From the NCBI GenBank assembly GCA_913047395.1, contig CAJWUF010000006.1, forward strand, positions 1 to 39,547: a stretch of 39,547 bases of DNA. Direction: 5' to 3'. The notes below the pieces were generated by a model, which had not been told where the DNA came from, ran no database searches, and worked only from the letters and a program-made list of their open reading frames with translations. The DNA comes from an uncultured cyanobacterium. GTDB taxonomy: Bacteria > Cyanobacteriota > Cyanobacteriia > PCC-6307 > Cyanobiaceae. This document shows positions 15,903 through 24,707 of the stretch, one piece after another (position 1 is the stretch's first letter; every line of letters starts with the position of its first letter). Both the position numbers and the translations under genes were made by a program.

Positions 15903-16439
15903 TTATTGACCAGAGGGACGGTCTTTGGATTCCTGTAAGCGTGGCAGAAGCTCGACAAGATTGCAGGGCTGGGTAGTGGCATCTAGTTGAGCTGCGATTA
16001 GTCGGTCCCAGGCTGTAGTTACTGCATCTAGAGATCCTGGTAACACGAAGACGAAGGTGCCATTTGCTAGCCCTGCCAGACAGCGGCTTTGCAGGCTGCT
16101 GGTACCGATCGTCTCGAAAGACAGCACCCTGAAAAGTTCACCAAACCCTTCAATTGTCTTATCGAGTAGTGGAGCAATTGCTTCAGGAGTGCCATCCCTT
16201 GCAGTCAGGCCCGTGCCTCCTGTTGTGATTACTGCTTGCACTGTTGGATCAGCAATCCATTGGCTGATTTGAGCGCGAATGGTGTAGCGGTTGTCAGGGG
16301 AGCAATTTCGTTGAGCTAATTTGTGACCAGCATCTTGCAGGCGCTCTTGTAAGGCATCACCACTGGGATCGTCTGCCAGAGTGCGGCTGTCTGAAATTGT
16401 TAATAGGGCGATTGTGATGGTCACGGGAAGCAAGACCAC
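15903..16439 (-). CDS. moaB: Molybdenum cofactor biosynthesis protein MoaB/MogA family
   Basis: MoaB/MogA proteins adenylylate molybdopterin before molybdate insertion. The 178-residue protein begins TITIALLTISDSRTLADDPS, the family N-terminus. It contains QAVITTGGTGLTARDGTPEA, the conserved GGTG-x-x-x-RD motif. GSLDAVTTAWDRLI lies near the end. The start is a GTG at 16437-16439. The convergent cobA ends 105 bp away. It is divergent from moaD with a spacer of about 45 bp, so the Moco genes probably share a promoter region here. Confidence 0.9.
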   Translation of the reverse strand: MVLLPVTITIALLTISDSRTLADDPSGDALQERLQDAGHKLAQRNCSPDNRYTIRAQISQWIADPTVQAVITTGGTGLTARDGTPEAIAPLLDKTIEGFGELFRVLSFETIGTSSLQSRCLAGLANGTFVFVLPGSLDAVTTAWDRLIAAQLDATTQPCNLVELLPRLQESKDRPSGQ

Positions 16440-16484
16440 AAACTTGGACGCTAGAACCAGGCCATTTCATCTAAACCTTTTTTG

Positions 16485-16739
16485 ATGCCCAACTCTCAGT
16501 CGTCGGTATTGAAGGTTCGCCTTTTTGCTTCATTACGGGAGTTGGCGGGTTGGCATGAGCGGACATTGATTCTTGCTGATCTTGACCAGTCCACGGCATT
16601 AGCTGTTTGGGAAGAGCTACAGCTGGGGCCATGGTTTCCAGGTCTGCGCATTGCCATCAATTGGCAGTTTGCTGAACCGGAGCAGAAACTTGTAGCTGGT
16701 GATGAGTTGGCCTTCTTGCCTCCGTTTACTGGTGGCTGA
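16485..16739 (+). CDS. moaD: Molybdopterin synthase small subunit MoaD
   Basis: MoaD is the ubiquitin-fold sulfur carrier that donates sulfur to precursor Z within molybdopterin synthase. The 84-residue protein has VRLFASLRELAGW near the start, and ends in LAFLPPFTGG. The C-terminal Gly-Gly is the thiocarboxylate site. The ATG at 16485 is preferred over a TTG three bases earlier. The moaE start overlaps its stop. Confidence 0.93.
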   Translation: MPNSQSSVLKVRLFASLRELAGWHERTLILADLDQSTALAVWEELQLGPWFPGLRIAINWQFAEPEQKLVAGDELAFLPPFTGG

Positions 16740-17166
16740 TGTTTGTATCCATGTAGAAGTACGTGCAGAGGCCTTTTTGCCTTGGAGCGAACTTGAGCAG
16801 TGGAGTTATGGAGATGCAGCTTTGGCTGTGTTTGTTGGTCGAGTTCGTGTCGAGGGCCAGAACGGGATCTCTATAGATGCCCTTGAAATCGAACATTATC
16901 CAGGCATGTGCGAAGCACGTATTACCAAGGATGCGGAGGTTGCCTTGGCAAGCCATGGTGCTAACTCTGTTTTGGTTTTGCATAGGGTGGGCAGGCTGAT
17001 ACCTGGTGAGGTAATCGTTCTGGTAGCGGTTACAGCTGATCGACGTGGACCTGCCCAGCGCTGCTGCTCTTCTTTATTGGAAGCTTTAAAGCATGAAGCT
17101 CCGTTTTGGAAAAGGGAATGGTCTGCTGAGCAGGGAATTTGGCTGGAGGGCAATACGCCTCTATAG
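16732..17166 (+). CDS. moaE: Molybdopterin synthase large subunit MoaE
   Basis: MoaE is the catalytic subunit that transfers two sulfurs from MoaD to precursor Z. Family features include ALAVFVGRVR (usual form: A-x-x-x-F-x-G-x-x-R), LEIEHYPGM near residue 52, LVLHRVGRLIPGEVIVLVAV near 80 and HEAPFWKRE near 122, which matches the conserved P-x-WK-x-E. The frame extends back to 16699. I chose the GTG at 16732, overlapping the moaD stop, because it gives about 144 residues. Its stop is 7 bp from the end of the convergent moeA gene. Confidence 0.93.
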   Translation: MADVCIHVEVRAEAFLPWSELEQWSYGDAALAVFVGRVRVEGQNGISIDALEIEHYPGMCEARITKDAEVALASHGANSVLVLHRVGRLIPGEVIVLVAVTADRRGPAQRCCSSLLEALKHEAPFWKREWSAEQGIWLEGNTPL

Positions 17167-17173
17167 AGAGGCT

Positions 17174-18469
17174 TTAAAAAATTGGTAGTTGAAGCAACTG
17201 AGCCCAGAGCTTGGTTCCAGGCTCAAGAATTTTCACTTCGGCAGGGATTTCTAGTAGTAGGTCTGCACCGCAGAGTGATCCAATACGTGAGGAGGATTGC
17301 GATCCATTTACTTTGGCTAGTAATACCCCATCTTTAGCTACCTCAAGGCGGGCACGGGCTAGTTCTGGTCTGCCTGGTTTGCGTTGCCATCCATCGGCCA
17401 AATGCACCATTAATCGTGGAGGGATTAATGGTTCTAGTAATCCCTCCAGTTGTTGGATGGCGGGCCACAGTAACTGCAGTGTGGTGATTGCAGCCGCCAC
17501 TGGATTTCCCGGGAGCCCAAAGAAAGGAACACGGTCACCAATCCAGCCAAACGCGAAGGGTCGTCCAGGTTTTAGGCATAGTTTCCAGAAGTCCACTTGT
17601 CCGAGTTCAGCCACTAAAGGGCGGATCCAGTCACTGTCTCCTACGGACATGCCGCCAGTACTCACCACCACGTCACAGGTACCTGAAAGTGCGATTAGAG
17701 CTGAGCGCAACGCTTCTGGTTTGTCGTTAACAACAAGGCGTTCGCTAAGTGGATAGCCTAAACGTGATAGTAACGTCTCTAGTAGCGTGCCATTACTTTC
17801 CCAAATAGCTCCTTCTAGTCGTTGACTGCCAGGAGCTACTAATTCATCACCACTGATGAGTAGGCCGATGCGAGGCTGTTGCCATACTTTTAGCTCTGTT
17901 AATCCGCAACTAGCAACGCGACCAAGATCTGCTGGTGTAAGACGAATGTGGGTGCCAATAATTTCTTGGCCTGCTGAAAGCTCATCATCGGCAGCTCGGA
18001 TCCAGGGATTTGGTGAGGCTTCTTTAACCAAAGTGAGAATGTCTCTGAAATTTTCTGCTTCTGCTTGATGGCACACTTGTGTGAGCTCTTGCGGCACCAC
18101 CCAGTCACTGCCATCAGGTACAGGTGCTCCGGTCAGGATGCGGATCGCTTCATTGGCTTTTAGCTTTTGCTCAAAGGCTGCTCCAGGGGATGAGCGTCCT
18201 ACTAAGTGCCATTGGTCACCGAGTTTCGGAATGGTCGCCTGGCCAAGGGCATAGCCATCCATGATTGAGGCCCGAAAACCAGGAACTGCTTCATTTGCAA
18301 GCACGGTTTCAGCGCTGACGCGGCCGAGGGCATTCAAGAGTGAAGCCTTTTCCCACGCACCTTCTGATCGAGCACGGCTGTTTTCGTGCAGTGCTAGCTG
18401 AATCCGTCTCAAGGCTTCTTTTAGGGGTAGGCCCTCTTGGCCAAAAAATTCCACCTCAGCAATGCTCAC
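17174..18469 (-). CDS. moeA: Molybdopterin molybdenumtransferase MoeA
   Basis: MoeA inserts molybdate into adenylylated molybdopterin, completing the cofactor for nitrate reductase. The 431-residue protein contains [12 protein letters not shown] near residue 67, matching the MoeA N-MDGYA motif. [13 protein letters not shown] near 268 and [27 protein letters not shown] in the next stretch are the MPT-binding and LPGNP motifs. The C-terminal domain IV is present. Its ATG overlaps the moaC stop by 4 bp (ATGA), so the pair is translationally coupled. Confidence 0.95.
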   Translation of the reverse strand: MSIAEVEFFGQEGLPLKEALRRIQLALHENSRARSEGAWEKASLLNALGRVSAETVLANEAVPGFRASIMDGYALGQATIPKLGDQWHLVGRSSPGAAFEQKLKANEAIRILTGAPVPDGSDWVVPQELTQVCHQAEAENFRDILTLVKEASPNPWIRAADDELSAGQEIIGTHIRLTPADLGRVASCGLTELKVWQQPRIGLLISGDELVAPGSQRLEGAIWESNGTLLETLLSRLGYPLSERLVVNDKPEALRSALIALSGTCDVVVSTGGMSVGDSDWIRPLVAELGQVDFWKLCLKPGRPFAFGWIGDRVPFFGLPGNPVAAAITTLQLLWPAIQQLEGLLEPLIPPRLMVHLADGWQRKPGRPELARARLEVAKDGVLLAKVNGSQSSSRIGSLCGADLLLEIPAEVKILEPGTKLWAQLLQLPIF

Positions 18470-18957
18470 GCTTGGCTGTCATTTCGATTCCAGGCGCCAT
18501 TTCGACCTCCGTCTTTATGGATTAACTGAATCGAATCAATAGTCATGGCTGGATCCAAAGCCTTGAGCATGTCGAAAAGGGTTAGTAGCCCTACTGAGAC
18601 TCCAGTCAGGGCCTCCATCTCAACACCGGTTCTGTTGATGGTGCGACAACGAGTTTCTATCCTTAGGCCGGGCGATTGAGTTAGCGACTCTATTTTTACC
18701 TCCATGCCGCTAAGTGGTAGAGAGTGGCAAAGAGGTATCAACTCTGAGGTGCGTTTGGCAGCTTGAATTGCGGCCACCCGTGCCACAGCAAGTACGTCAC
18801 CTTTTGGTGCACGTCCTTCTAATACAACAGCGAGGGTTGCAGCCTGCATGTGAATGATTCCTTCAGCTATTGCTTCGCGACGTGTTTGGGGCCTATCGAC
18901 GACATCAACAATATGTACCTCATTGGCCTTGTTGAGGTGACTAAGGGAATCGCCCAT
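18466..18957 (-). CDS. moaC: Cyclic pyranopterin monophosphate synthase MoaC
   Basis: MoaC works with MoaA to convert GTP to cyclic pyranopterin monophosphate (precursor Z), the first Moco intermediate. The 163-residue protein shows [17 protein letters not shown] near residue 75 (usual form LIPLCHPLPL). [25 protein letters not shown] follows near 115. It ends with [14 protein letters not shown], close to the family K-x-GG-K/R-S/N-G. The ATG at 18955-18957 follows a weaker in-frame TTG. It heads a moaC-moeA unit. Two small ORFs and about 600 bp lie upstream. Confidence 0.95.
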   Translation of the reverse strand: MGDSLSHLNKANEVHIVDVVDRPQTRREAIAEGIIHMQAATLAVVLEGRAPKGDVLAVARVAAIQAAKRTSELIPLCHSLPLSGMEVKIESLTQSPGLRIETRCRTINRTGVEMEALTGVSVGLLTLFDMLKALDPAMTIDSIQLIHKDGGRNGAWNRNDSQA

Positions 18958-19004
18958 CAAATTGGTGTAGGGCTAAAAGGTACTTTTGGCATAAACCTCG
19001 AAAA

Positions 19005-19205
19005 TCATGGTTGACCAAGGGTCTGCCATAGGGTTGCTTGGTGTGTGGTTACTGGTTCAACAACCGCGTTTGCCGCTGACGGTGCGGTGGCATTAGAGCG
19101 TAAAAGTTGCATGGCTAATGAGGCAACAACGAATGCACCAAGAAAACCGGTTGCAATCGATAATTGGCACCGTCTACTGGTCGGTGCACAGACTCGCAAG
19201 GCCAT
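19005..19205 (-). CDS. Candidate small single-pass membrane protein
   Basis: A 66-codon frame with ATG at 19203-19205. It has a short basic N-terminus with two Arg before a hydrophobic segment, residues 15-34 (LSIATGFLGAFVVASLAMQL). A small-residue-rich Ala/Pro/Thr/Val tail of about 30 residues follows. The pattern suggests an N-in anchor with a periplasmic or lumenal tail. A 69-codon frame on the opposite strand looks less protein-like. There is no clear ribosome binding site. It is 47 bp upstream of moaC on the same strand and 43 bp downstream of a second small ORF. I recognise no family. Confidence 0.45.
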   Translation of the reverse strand: MALRVCAPTSRRCQLSIATGFLGAFVVASLAMQLLRSNATAPSAANAVVEPVTTHQATLWQTLGQP

Positions 19206-19248
19206 GGCCTATGAGGAAAATTTCTACTTACTATGGAGTCAAAGCTGG

Positions 19249-19392
19249 CTATAGGACACCCATAGGGGTATGAAACGTTGCATAGTCATAGATGTCTATT
19301 GGGTTAGGAAGAGATTCATTCCCTAGCTGTTCAGACATCAACCAGCCGTGGGAGAGCCCTAAAAATGTTCCAAGGACGATAGCTAGAGGCAT
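19249..19392 (-). CDS. Candidate 47-residue small membrane protein
   Basis: An ATG at 19390-19392 opens a frame ending with TAG at 19249-19251. It starts MPLAIVLGTFLGLSHGWLMS, a hydrophobic helix, and continues with an acidic, aromatic tail (NPIDIYDYATFHTPMG). An in-frame GTG a few codons upstream could extend it to about 54 residues. The composition looks protein-like rather than random, and it lies in an otherwise unexplained gap between moaC and narM. No strong ribosome binding site is visible and I know no family. Confidence 0.4.
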   Translation of the reverse strand: MPLAIVLGTFLGLSHGWLMSEQLGNESLPNPIDIYDYATFHTPMGVL

Positions 19393-19573
19393 TAGAGGAC
19401 ATCTCGATTCCACACAATATTGGTCTATCTTTGAATTTAATTCGTCGCTGATTACACCAAATTAGACCTTGCAATCGATTGGCCATCAGTAAGATTTGCC
19501 TTTGGTTATTCTTGATACCAGATCAGCTTTGATAGGCTTTGACGCGAGCACCTTTGGTGCTCTCTGAAACTTG

Positions 19574-20041
19574 ATGACAACCATCTCTAATCAGGCTAAT
19601 CACTGTTTTGCTTTTGAGCTTGACTTTATTGGCACTTGGCGTTGCATTCCGCTCTGCGTTCGTCGCAAGTTGGATCTAATTGGTCTAAAACTAAAGCTGA
19701 GTCATTGGCTGGAGTTTAGTTATCAAGATCGTCAGCAATTGGTTGATTGGCCTGACGACAAAATTGCGCTGGAGGAGCTGCGTCAGTATCTGCGTATCTG
19801 CACAGGCAAAATGGTCGATGGTGAAGCTGTTTCTTTACTACCTGCCAGGGGTGAAGCGTGGCAGAACTCTGGCCTGATTCCTGAATTGTTGATTGAGGCT
19901 GCTGTTGGCCGACAGATTGTGTTGGATTTGAATCAATGGGCATTGTTGAGTGAATTGGAGCGCTTTGCGCTTTGCAAGTTGGTGCGTCCAGGTCACGATC
20001 ATCACAATCTCACCGCTGCCTTTATTGAGATATTGGCTTGA
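19574..20041 (+). CDS. narM: Nitrate reductase-associated protein NarM
   Basis: NarM-family proteins occur in cyanobacteria next to narB and are needed for nitrate reductase activity, probably in maturation. The 155-residue protein starts near FAFELDFIGTWRCIPLCVRR, the typical FEFE-x-DF-x-G-x-x-RCIP opening. KLDLIGLKLKLSHWLEFS follows, and a helical C-terminal half ends ..LTAAFIEIL. The ATG at 19574 is preferred over the TTG just before it. It converges with narB at a 25-bp gap, so it is transcribed independently of nrtP-narB. Confidence 0.88.
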   Translation: MTTISNQANHCFAFELDFIGTWRCIPLCVRRKLDLIGLKLKLSHWLEFSYQDRQQLVDWPDDKIALEELRQYLRICTGKMVDGEAVSLLPARGEAWQNSGLIPELLIEAAVGRQIVLDLNQWALLSELERFALCKLVRPGHDHHNLTAAFIEILA

Positions 20042-20066
20042 GCCACTGGCGCAATAAGTTCAGCTG

Positions 20067-22241
20067 TTACTTGCTAGCTTTGACGACGGATGTTGTAGCG
20101 GCTACTACCACTGCTGTGGCTTTTAGCTCTGGTTGCTTGGAAATTGGGCAGGCTTGCTCATGCATCAGAGTATTGACCTCGCAAGCTTTCTCCTGGCTGA
20201 ATCCCCAGTGCATTGGTAGGAACACTGAACCGACGCGAATCCGATTAGTAACCTTTACTTTGGCGGTGAGACTGCTGCGTCGAGATGTGATTGCTGCTTG
20301 GCTGCCATGCTTCACTCCAAAACGTTCAGCATCATCGGGATGGATTTCTAGTAGTGGTTCTGGGTGCATTGATTGCAGTCGTTCCACTTTTGCAGTGCGG
20401 GTCATGGTGTGCCATTGACCTAGATAGCGTCCCACCGTGAGTACCAACGGATAGGTTTCGCATGGAGGTTCTGCTAGGCCCAGGGGTTGTTCTGCCACAA
20501 AGGTGGCTCGACCTGAACTCGAAGGGAAACACCAATCTGTATACAGCCTCTTGGCGATAGAGCTGGGTTGACTTCCTTGTGGGAATGGCCATTGCTGAGG
20601 CCCTTGCTCTTGCAGCAGCTCATGACTTAGACCAGAAACATCACAAATCCTCCCGGCGGTGAGTGCTGTGAACTCGGCGTACACTTCTGCAGATGAGGCG
20701 TAGGAGAAGTGATCTTCGAAGCCTAGTCGACGTCCTAGTTCGGCAAATACCTGCCAGTCTGGTCGGCTTTCGCCATGACAACGTCGGTAGGCAGGGCAGA
20801 AAGTTATGCGTCGTTCTGAATTTGTCATCGCGCCTTCTTTCTCACTCCATTGAGCTGCTGGTAGGAGAAGGTGGGCGTAGTGAGTAGTTTCAGTGTTGGC
20901 ATACGCTTCACTTACTACTACGAGTGGACAGCGTTTTATTGCCGCTTTGACGCGTTCTAAGTTGGGTAGGCTTACCAGAGGGTTGGTGGCTGCTACCCAC
21001 CACAGGTCGAGTGCTCCACTCTCTATGGCCTCTACCTGTTGCCATGCTGTTAGTCCAGGTTTTGCCGCAATTGAACCAGCTTTCATCCTCCAGGCTTGCT
21101 CAATTTCTGCGCGGTCTTCGGCATTGGTTACATGCCGGTAGCCAGGTAGTAGATGGGCTAGACCTCCTGCCTCTCGCCCCCCCATCGCATTGGGCTGGCC
21201 TGTGAGTGAAAACGGACCGGCACCGGCTTTGCCGATCTCTCCAGTCATTAGATGCAGATTGATCAGTCCTCCTACGACAGCGGTGCCTTCGCGCCTTTGG
21301 TTGATTCCCATTGACCAAAGGCTGAGCACTCCGTTACTGCGTCCCCATAGACGAGCTAGCTCATGTAAATGTGTTTCGGGAATACCGCATATTGCGCTAA
21401 CGCGATCAGGTGTCCAGTTGGTCAATAATTTGGCATAGGCAGGGAAGTTATCGGTTGCGTTTTCGATGAAGTCGTTATCAAATTTGCTATTGAATAAGAG
21501 CAGATGACCGATGCCATGCAGTAGGGCCAGATCTGTGCCGGGTGATATGGAGATATGCAGATCTGCTGCCTTGCTGGTCTCCGTATTCCGTGGATCTACA
21601 ACTACAATGGAGACGTTGGTGGGTTGGCGCTTTTTGCGCTTGAGTAGTCGTTGAAATAACACTGGATGACATTCGGCAATGTTTGTTCCGATCAGGAATG
21701 CCACACTGCATTGGTCGAGATCTTCATAGCAACAAGGTGGGCCATCGGAGCCAAGGCTACGGGTGTAACCTGCCACCGCTGAGCTCATGCATAATCTGGA
21801 ATTGGCATCGAAATTATTGGTGCCTATGGCCCCTTTGAGCAGTTTTTGCGCGAGGTAGTAATCCTCAGTGTGAAACTGCCCTGAGCCATACATTGCAATG
21901 CCATCTGGACCTTTTGATTGGAGGGTTTTGTTGATGCGCTCCACGAGTAAATCGAAGCTATTTGCCCAAGAGATGGGTTTGAATTCTTCCTCCAGGCTTT
22001 CCCTGTAGAGAGGTTGGTAGAGGCGTCCTCTGGCTAGTGTTTGTCCCACAGTGGCGCCTTTAATACACACTTGGCCCAGGCTTGATGGATGACTTCGATC
22101 TCCGCGGGTTCCCCATATAGGCGTGCCTTCTGCATCGCGTCGGACGGCTTTACCAGGTTCAGCAGGTGGCAAGATTTCCAGACCGCAGCCCACGCCGCAG
22201 TAGGGACATTGACTGCGCACATTGGCAGGTTTCTCAGGCAT
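20067..22241 (-). CDS. narB: Assimilatory (ferredoxin-type) nitrate reductase
   Basis: NarB reduces nitrate to nitrite using ferredoxin, a [4Fe-4S] cluster and bis-molybdopterin guanine dinucleotide. The cluster cysteines are C12, C15 and C19 (CPYCGVGC) and C59 (GQVCIKG). NSRLCMSSAVAGYTRSLGSDG supplies the expected molybdenum-ligand cysteine. SLWSMGINQRREGT and FSLTGQPNAMGGREAGGLAHLLPG are typical of the Nas/Nap group. The C-terminal dinucleotide-binding domain is present (VGRYLGQWHTMTRTAKVERL, MHWGF). There is no FAD/NADH domain. The 724-residue length matches cyanobacterial NarB. It follows nrtP by 64 bp and likely shares its NtcA promoter. The gene looks intact. Confidence 0.96.
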   Translation of the reverse strand: MPEKPANVRSQCPYCGVGCGLEILPPAEPGKAVRRDAEGTPIWGTRGDRSHPSSLGQVCIKGATVGQTLARGRLYQPLYRESLEEEFKPISWANSFDLLVERINKTLQSKGPDGIAMYGSGQFHTEDYYLAQKLLKGAIGTNNFDANSRLCMSSAVAGYTRSLGSDGPPCCYEDLDQCSVAFLIGTNIAECHPVLFQRLLKRKKRQPTNVSIVVVDPRNTETSKAADLHISISPGTDLALLHGIGHLLLFNSKFDNDFIENATDNFPAYAKLLTNWTPDRVSAICGIPETHLHELARLWGRSNGVLSLWSMGINQRREGTAVVGGLINLHLMTGEIGKAGAGPFSLTGQPNAMGGREAGGLAHLLPGYRHVTNAEDRAEIEQAWRMKAGSIAAKPGLTAWQQVEAIESGALDLWWVAATNPLVSLPNLERVKAAIKRCPLVVVSEAYANTETTHYAHLLLPAAQWSEKEGAMTNSERRITFCPAYRRCHGESRPDWQVFAELGRRLGFEDHFSYASSAEVYAEFTALTAGRICDVSGLSHELLQEQGPQQWPFPQGSQPSSIAKRLYTDWCFPSSSGRATFVAEQPLGLAEPPCETYPLVLTVGRYLGQWHTMTRTAKVERLQSMHPEPLLEIHPDDAERFGVKHGSQAAITSRRSSLTAKVKVTNRIRVGSVFLPMHWGFSQEKACEVNTLMHEQACPISKQPELKATAVVVAATTSVVKASK

Positions 22242-22305
22242 TAAATCAGCACCTAATCAAGAGACAAACTTGGTGCGAGCTTCAGTTGAATACAGAGGTA
22301 CAGAC

Positions 22306-23853
22306 TTACGCCAGGGCAGCTTGGTCTTCGTGTTGCTCGGCAAAGGATGCTTTTGGTTCTTTGAGGAAAAAGCAACAAAGGAAGCCAACGATTAGGCCTG
22401 TAATTCCAAGAATTTGAAAGAAGCTGCTGTTGGATGTGGCAACGATGGTGGCGGAGGGATCTGTTGAATTGCCACTCATCCAAAACGGCAGCAGGCTGTA
22501 GATCGTGAGGTAGGCGACAGCACCAACGTTGCCGTAGGCACCCACCATGCCGGCAATTTGTCCAGTCACGCGGCGTTTAACGAGTGGCACCATCGCAAAA
22601 GTTGCACCACAGCCAGCTTGTACAAAGAAAGAACAAACCATGGTGAGCAGTACGGCGATAGCAAGACCGCTTGATCCATGAAATGTGCCTGGTTTGATCA
22701 GGCTCATAACGAGATATCCGATACCAAGACCGATTGTGAAAAAGCTCAAGGTGTTCTTGCGGCTGCCTAGATGATCGGAAAGTACGCCTCCACAGGGTCG
22801 GGCTACTAGGTTTACAAAAGCAAAGGATGAGGCAAGGATGCCTGCTGCGGCTTTGTGTAGATCAAAGGTGTTTTCGAAGAACGTTGGCAGCATCGATACC
22901 ACGGCCAGTTCTGAACCAAAGTTGACGATATAAGTGAGCTCGAGTATGGCAACCTGTTTAAATTCGTAGCGATCTTCTTTGGGGTAGATTTTTTGGCCAA
23001 GAATTAGATCACGGTTGGTACGGATGATGCCCCAGGTTTGGAAACCGAATAACAACAGCACCATTAGTAGAGCGATTATAAAACCATTGGCATCGAGAAA
23101 ATTAACTTTCTGTAGACGCCATGCGAGAATTGCGAGGATTACGGCAAAAGGAATATTCATACCTAGTAGATACCAAAGATCTTTCATAGAAGTAACTTCT
23201 AAGCCTGCTGTCTTGGCGGGTTTTTGATATTTTTTGCCAGGAGGAGTATCGGCTACACTGAAGAAATAAAATATTCCATAAATTGCAGAGATGATACCAG
23301 TTAAGGCAATTGCACCACGCCAGTTGATTACTGCTCCACCTATTTCAGCTCCACCGGCGAAAGAGAGCCAGCCAGCAATGATTACAAGTGTCAGCGCTGA
23401 GAATGCCGAACCGAAGTTGCCCCAACCTCCGTAGATTCCTTCGGCTAGGCCAATTTCTTTAGGCGGGAACCATTCAGCTACCATGCGGATTCCGATAACA
23501 AAGCCAGCACCCACTATTGAGAGCAGTAGACGAGCTACAACTAGTTGGTTGAAATTTTCAGCAGTTGCAAACATTAGGCAAGGAATCACTGAGAACACTA
23601 GAAGAGTGGAGTAAGTGATACGTGGGCCAAATTTATCGAGCAGCATTCCGATCAGAATGCGAGCAGGCACCGTTAGAGCCACATTGCAGATTGCCAATGT
23701 GCGGATTTGTGGAATATTTAAGCCAAGATCTGCCTTCACTGTGGTTGCCAGTGGGGCAAGATTGAACCAGACGATGAACGTTAGAAAAAAGGCGAACCAG
23801 GTGAGGTGGAGTGTTCGATACCTCCCCTGGAATGACCAGAGGTCGCCAAGCAT
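22306..23853 (-). CDS. nrtP: Nitrate/nitrite permease, NNP family of MFS (NrtP/NapA)
   Basis: NNP-family permeases carry nitrate and nitrite across the inner membrane. In marine picocyanobacteria this single-subunit type replaces the NrtABCD ABC transporter of freshwater species. The 515-residue protein has about 12 membrane segments. LDKFGPRITYSTLLVFSVIP lies at loop 2-3. GIRMVAEWFPPKEIGLAEGIYGGWGNFGSA carries the nitrate signature around residues 121-150. A second signature-like VGAYGNVGAV appears in the second half. A large central loop of about 100 residues (about 200-300) is usual for cyanobacterial NrtP. It heads a nrtP-narB unit with an NtcA box about 170 bp upstream. Confidence 0.94.
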   Translation of the reverse strand: MLGDLWSFQGRYRTLHLTWFAFFLTFIVWFNLAPLATTVKADLGLNIPQIRTLAICNVALTVPARILIGMLLDKFGPRITYSTLLVFSVIPCLMFATAENFNQLVVARLLLSIVGAGFVIGIRMVAEWFPPKEIGLAEGIYGGWGNFGSAFSALTLVIIAGWLSFAGGAEIGGAVINWRGAIALTGIISAIYGIFYFFSVADTPPGKKYQKPAKTAGLEVTSMKDLWYLLGMNIPFAVILAILAWRLQKVNFLDANGFIIALLMVLLLFGFQTWGIIRTNRDLILGQKIYPKEDRYEFKQVAILELTYIVNFGSELAVVSMLPTFFENTFDLHKAAAGILASSFAFVNLVARPCGGVLSDHLGSRKNTLSFFTIGLGIGYLVMSLIKPGTFHGSSGLAIAVLLTMVCSFFVQAGCGATFAMVPLVKRRVTGQIAGMVGAYGNVGAVAYLTIYSLLPFWMSGNSTDPSATIVATSNSSFFQILGITGLIVGFLCCFFLKEPKASFAEQHEDQAALA

Positions 23854-24019
23854 GAAGAGTCAAGATTATGTTAAATAAAATCTGGTTTCAGAAAGAATGC
23901 ACTCAGATTTTGAATGTGGAGCAAATGCGAGCCATGAAGGAATTACATCACTTCAAAGGCAATTTATGTGGTGTTGATAGCTACCGTTTTGCTGCTAACT
24001 GTTGTCAGCCACGAATAAA

Positions 24020-24033
24020 GTATATAGCGCTAC
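24020..24033 (-). promoter_or_regulatory. NtcA-binding site upstream of nrtP-narB
   Basis: The site is GTA-N8-TAC with no mismatch (GTATATAGCGCTAC on the plus strand). Read towards nrtP, exactly 22 nt follow before TAGCAG at 23992-23997, an acceptable -10 that lacks only the last T of TA-N3-T. Read towards mobA, no -10 is found at that spacing. The layout therefore fits NtcA-activated transcription of nrtP-narB, starting roughly 130 bp before the nrtP ATG. Confidence 0.7.
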
Positions 24034-24107
24034 ATATTTGCTGCTTATGGTGTGAACGGCTACGGAATGTTGTCACTGTTATCCCTTTAATACCAGTTGA
24101 ATAAAGT

Positions 24108-24707
24108 ATGTTGCGATTGCTACAGCAACGGTATCTATCTGCTTGTGTACTTAGTGGCGGGCAGAGCAGGCGAATGGGTCACGACAAGGCTCTGATGCCA
24201 CATCCTGCTGGTGGCACTTGGCTCAGTCATATCACTGGATTGCTAATAGAGCTTGGGCTGCCTGTAAAAGTGCTCAGCGGTCATCCAGGCCATCAGCAAC
24301 AGCTCTTGCTTGTGCCAGGGGTGGAAGTTTTCGTTGAACCACCTCCTTGGGATGGTCCTTTACAAGCTTTGAATCGCTTGCTCGAGCAGCATGAACAGGG
24401 CCCTTTATTTATGGCCCCGGTTGATATGCCCAATCTTCGGCTTGGCGCACTTCAGACTCTGATCTCCTCCTGGCAGCAACAACCCGATATTGCGGTAGTG
24501 GCTCATGATGGCCATAGGCTTCAGCCTTTATTGGGAATTTATCCTTTTGGCTCTCGATTACATAGGGTTTTAGTTGAGGAGTTGAGTCAGGGCAATAGCA
24601 GTTGGCACTACTGGCTTTCTCGTATTCCTTATCGGAGCGTGACATTACCAGCTATACAGCTACTGAATGCCAATAGTCAGGTTGATTTGGCTGCTTTACA
24701 GCGATGA
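24108..24707 (+). CDS. mobA: Molybdenum cofactor guanylyltransferase
   Basis: MobA attaches GMP to molybdopterin to make the guanine dinucleotide form used by NarB-type enzymes. The 199-residue protein has CVLSGGQSRRMGHDKALM near residue 13, the GG-x-S-x-RMG-x-DK nucleotide-binding motif. EPPPWDGPLQALNRLL near 75 and FMAPVDMPNL near 100 follow, the latter like the usual P-x-D-x-P motif. The start ATG at 24108 follows the NtcA-site-containing spacer. Its stop overlaps the moaA start by 4 bp (ATGA). Presence of mobA fits a need for bis-MGD in nitrate reductase. Confidence 0.9.
   Translation: MLRLLQQRYLSACVLSGGQSRRMGHDKALMPHPAGGTWLSHITGLLIELGLPVKVLSGHPGHQQQLLLVPGVEVFVEPPPWDGPLQALNRLLEQHEQGPLFMAPVDMPNLRLGALQTLISSWQQQPDIAVVAHDGHRLQPLLGIYPFGSRLHRVLVEELSQGNSSWHYWLSRIPYRSVTLPAIQLLNANSQVDLAALQR

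Noticed and set aside
19045-19254. 69-codon plus-strand frame opposite the small membrane ORF
   Set aside because: The opposite strand has a clearer protein-like layout (basic residues, then a hydrophobic helix), and this frame shows no recognisable features.
23868-24104. 78-codon plus-strand frame between nrtP and mobA
   Set aside because: It contains the NtcA site and the predicted nrtP -10 region, has a cysteine-rich, unnatural composition and resembles no protein I know.
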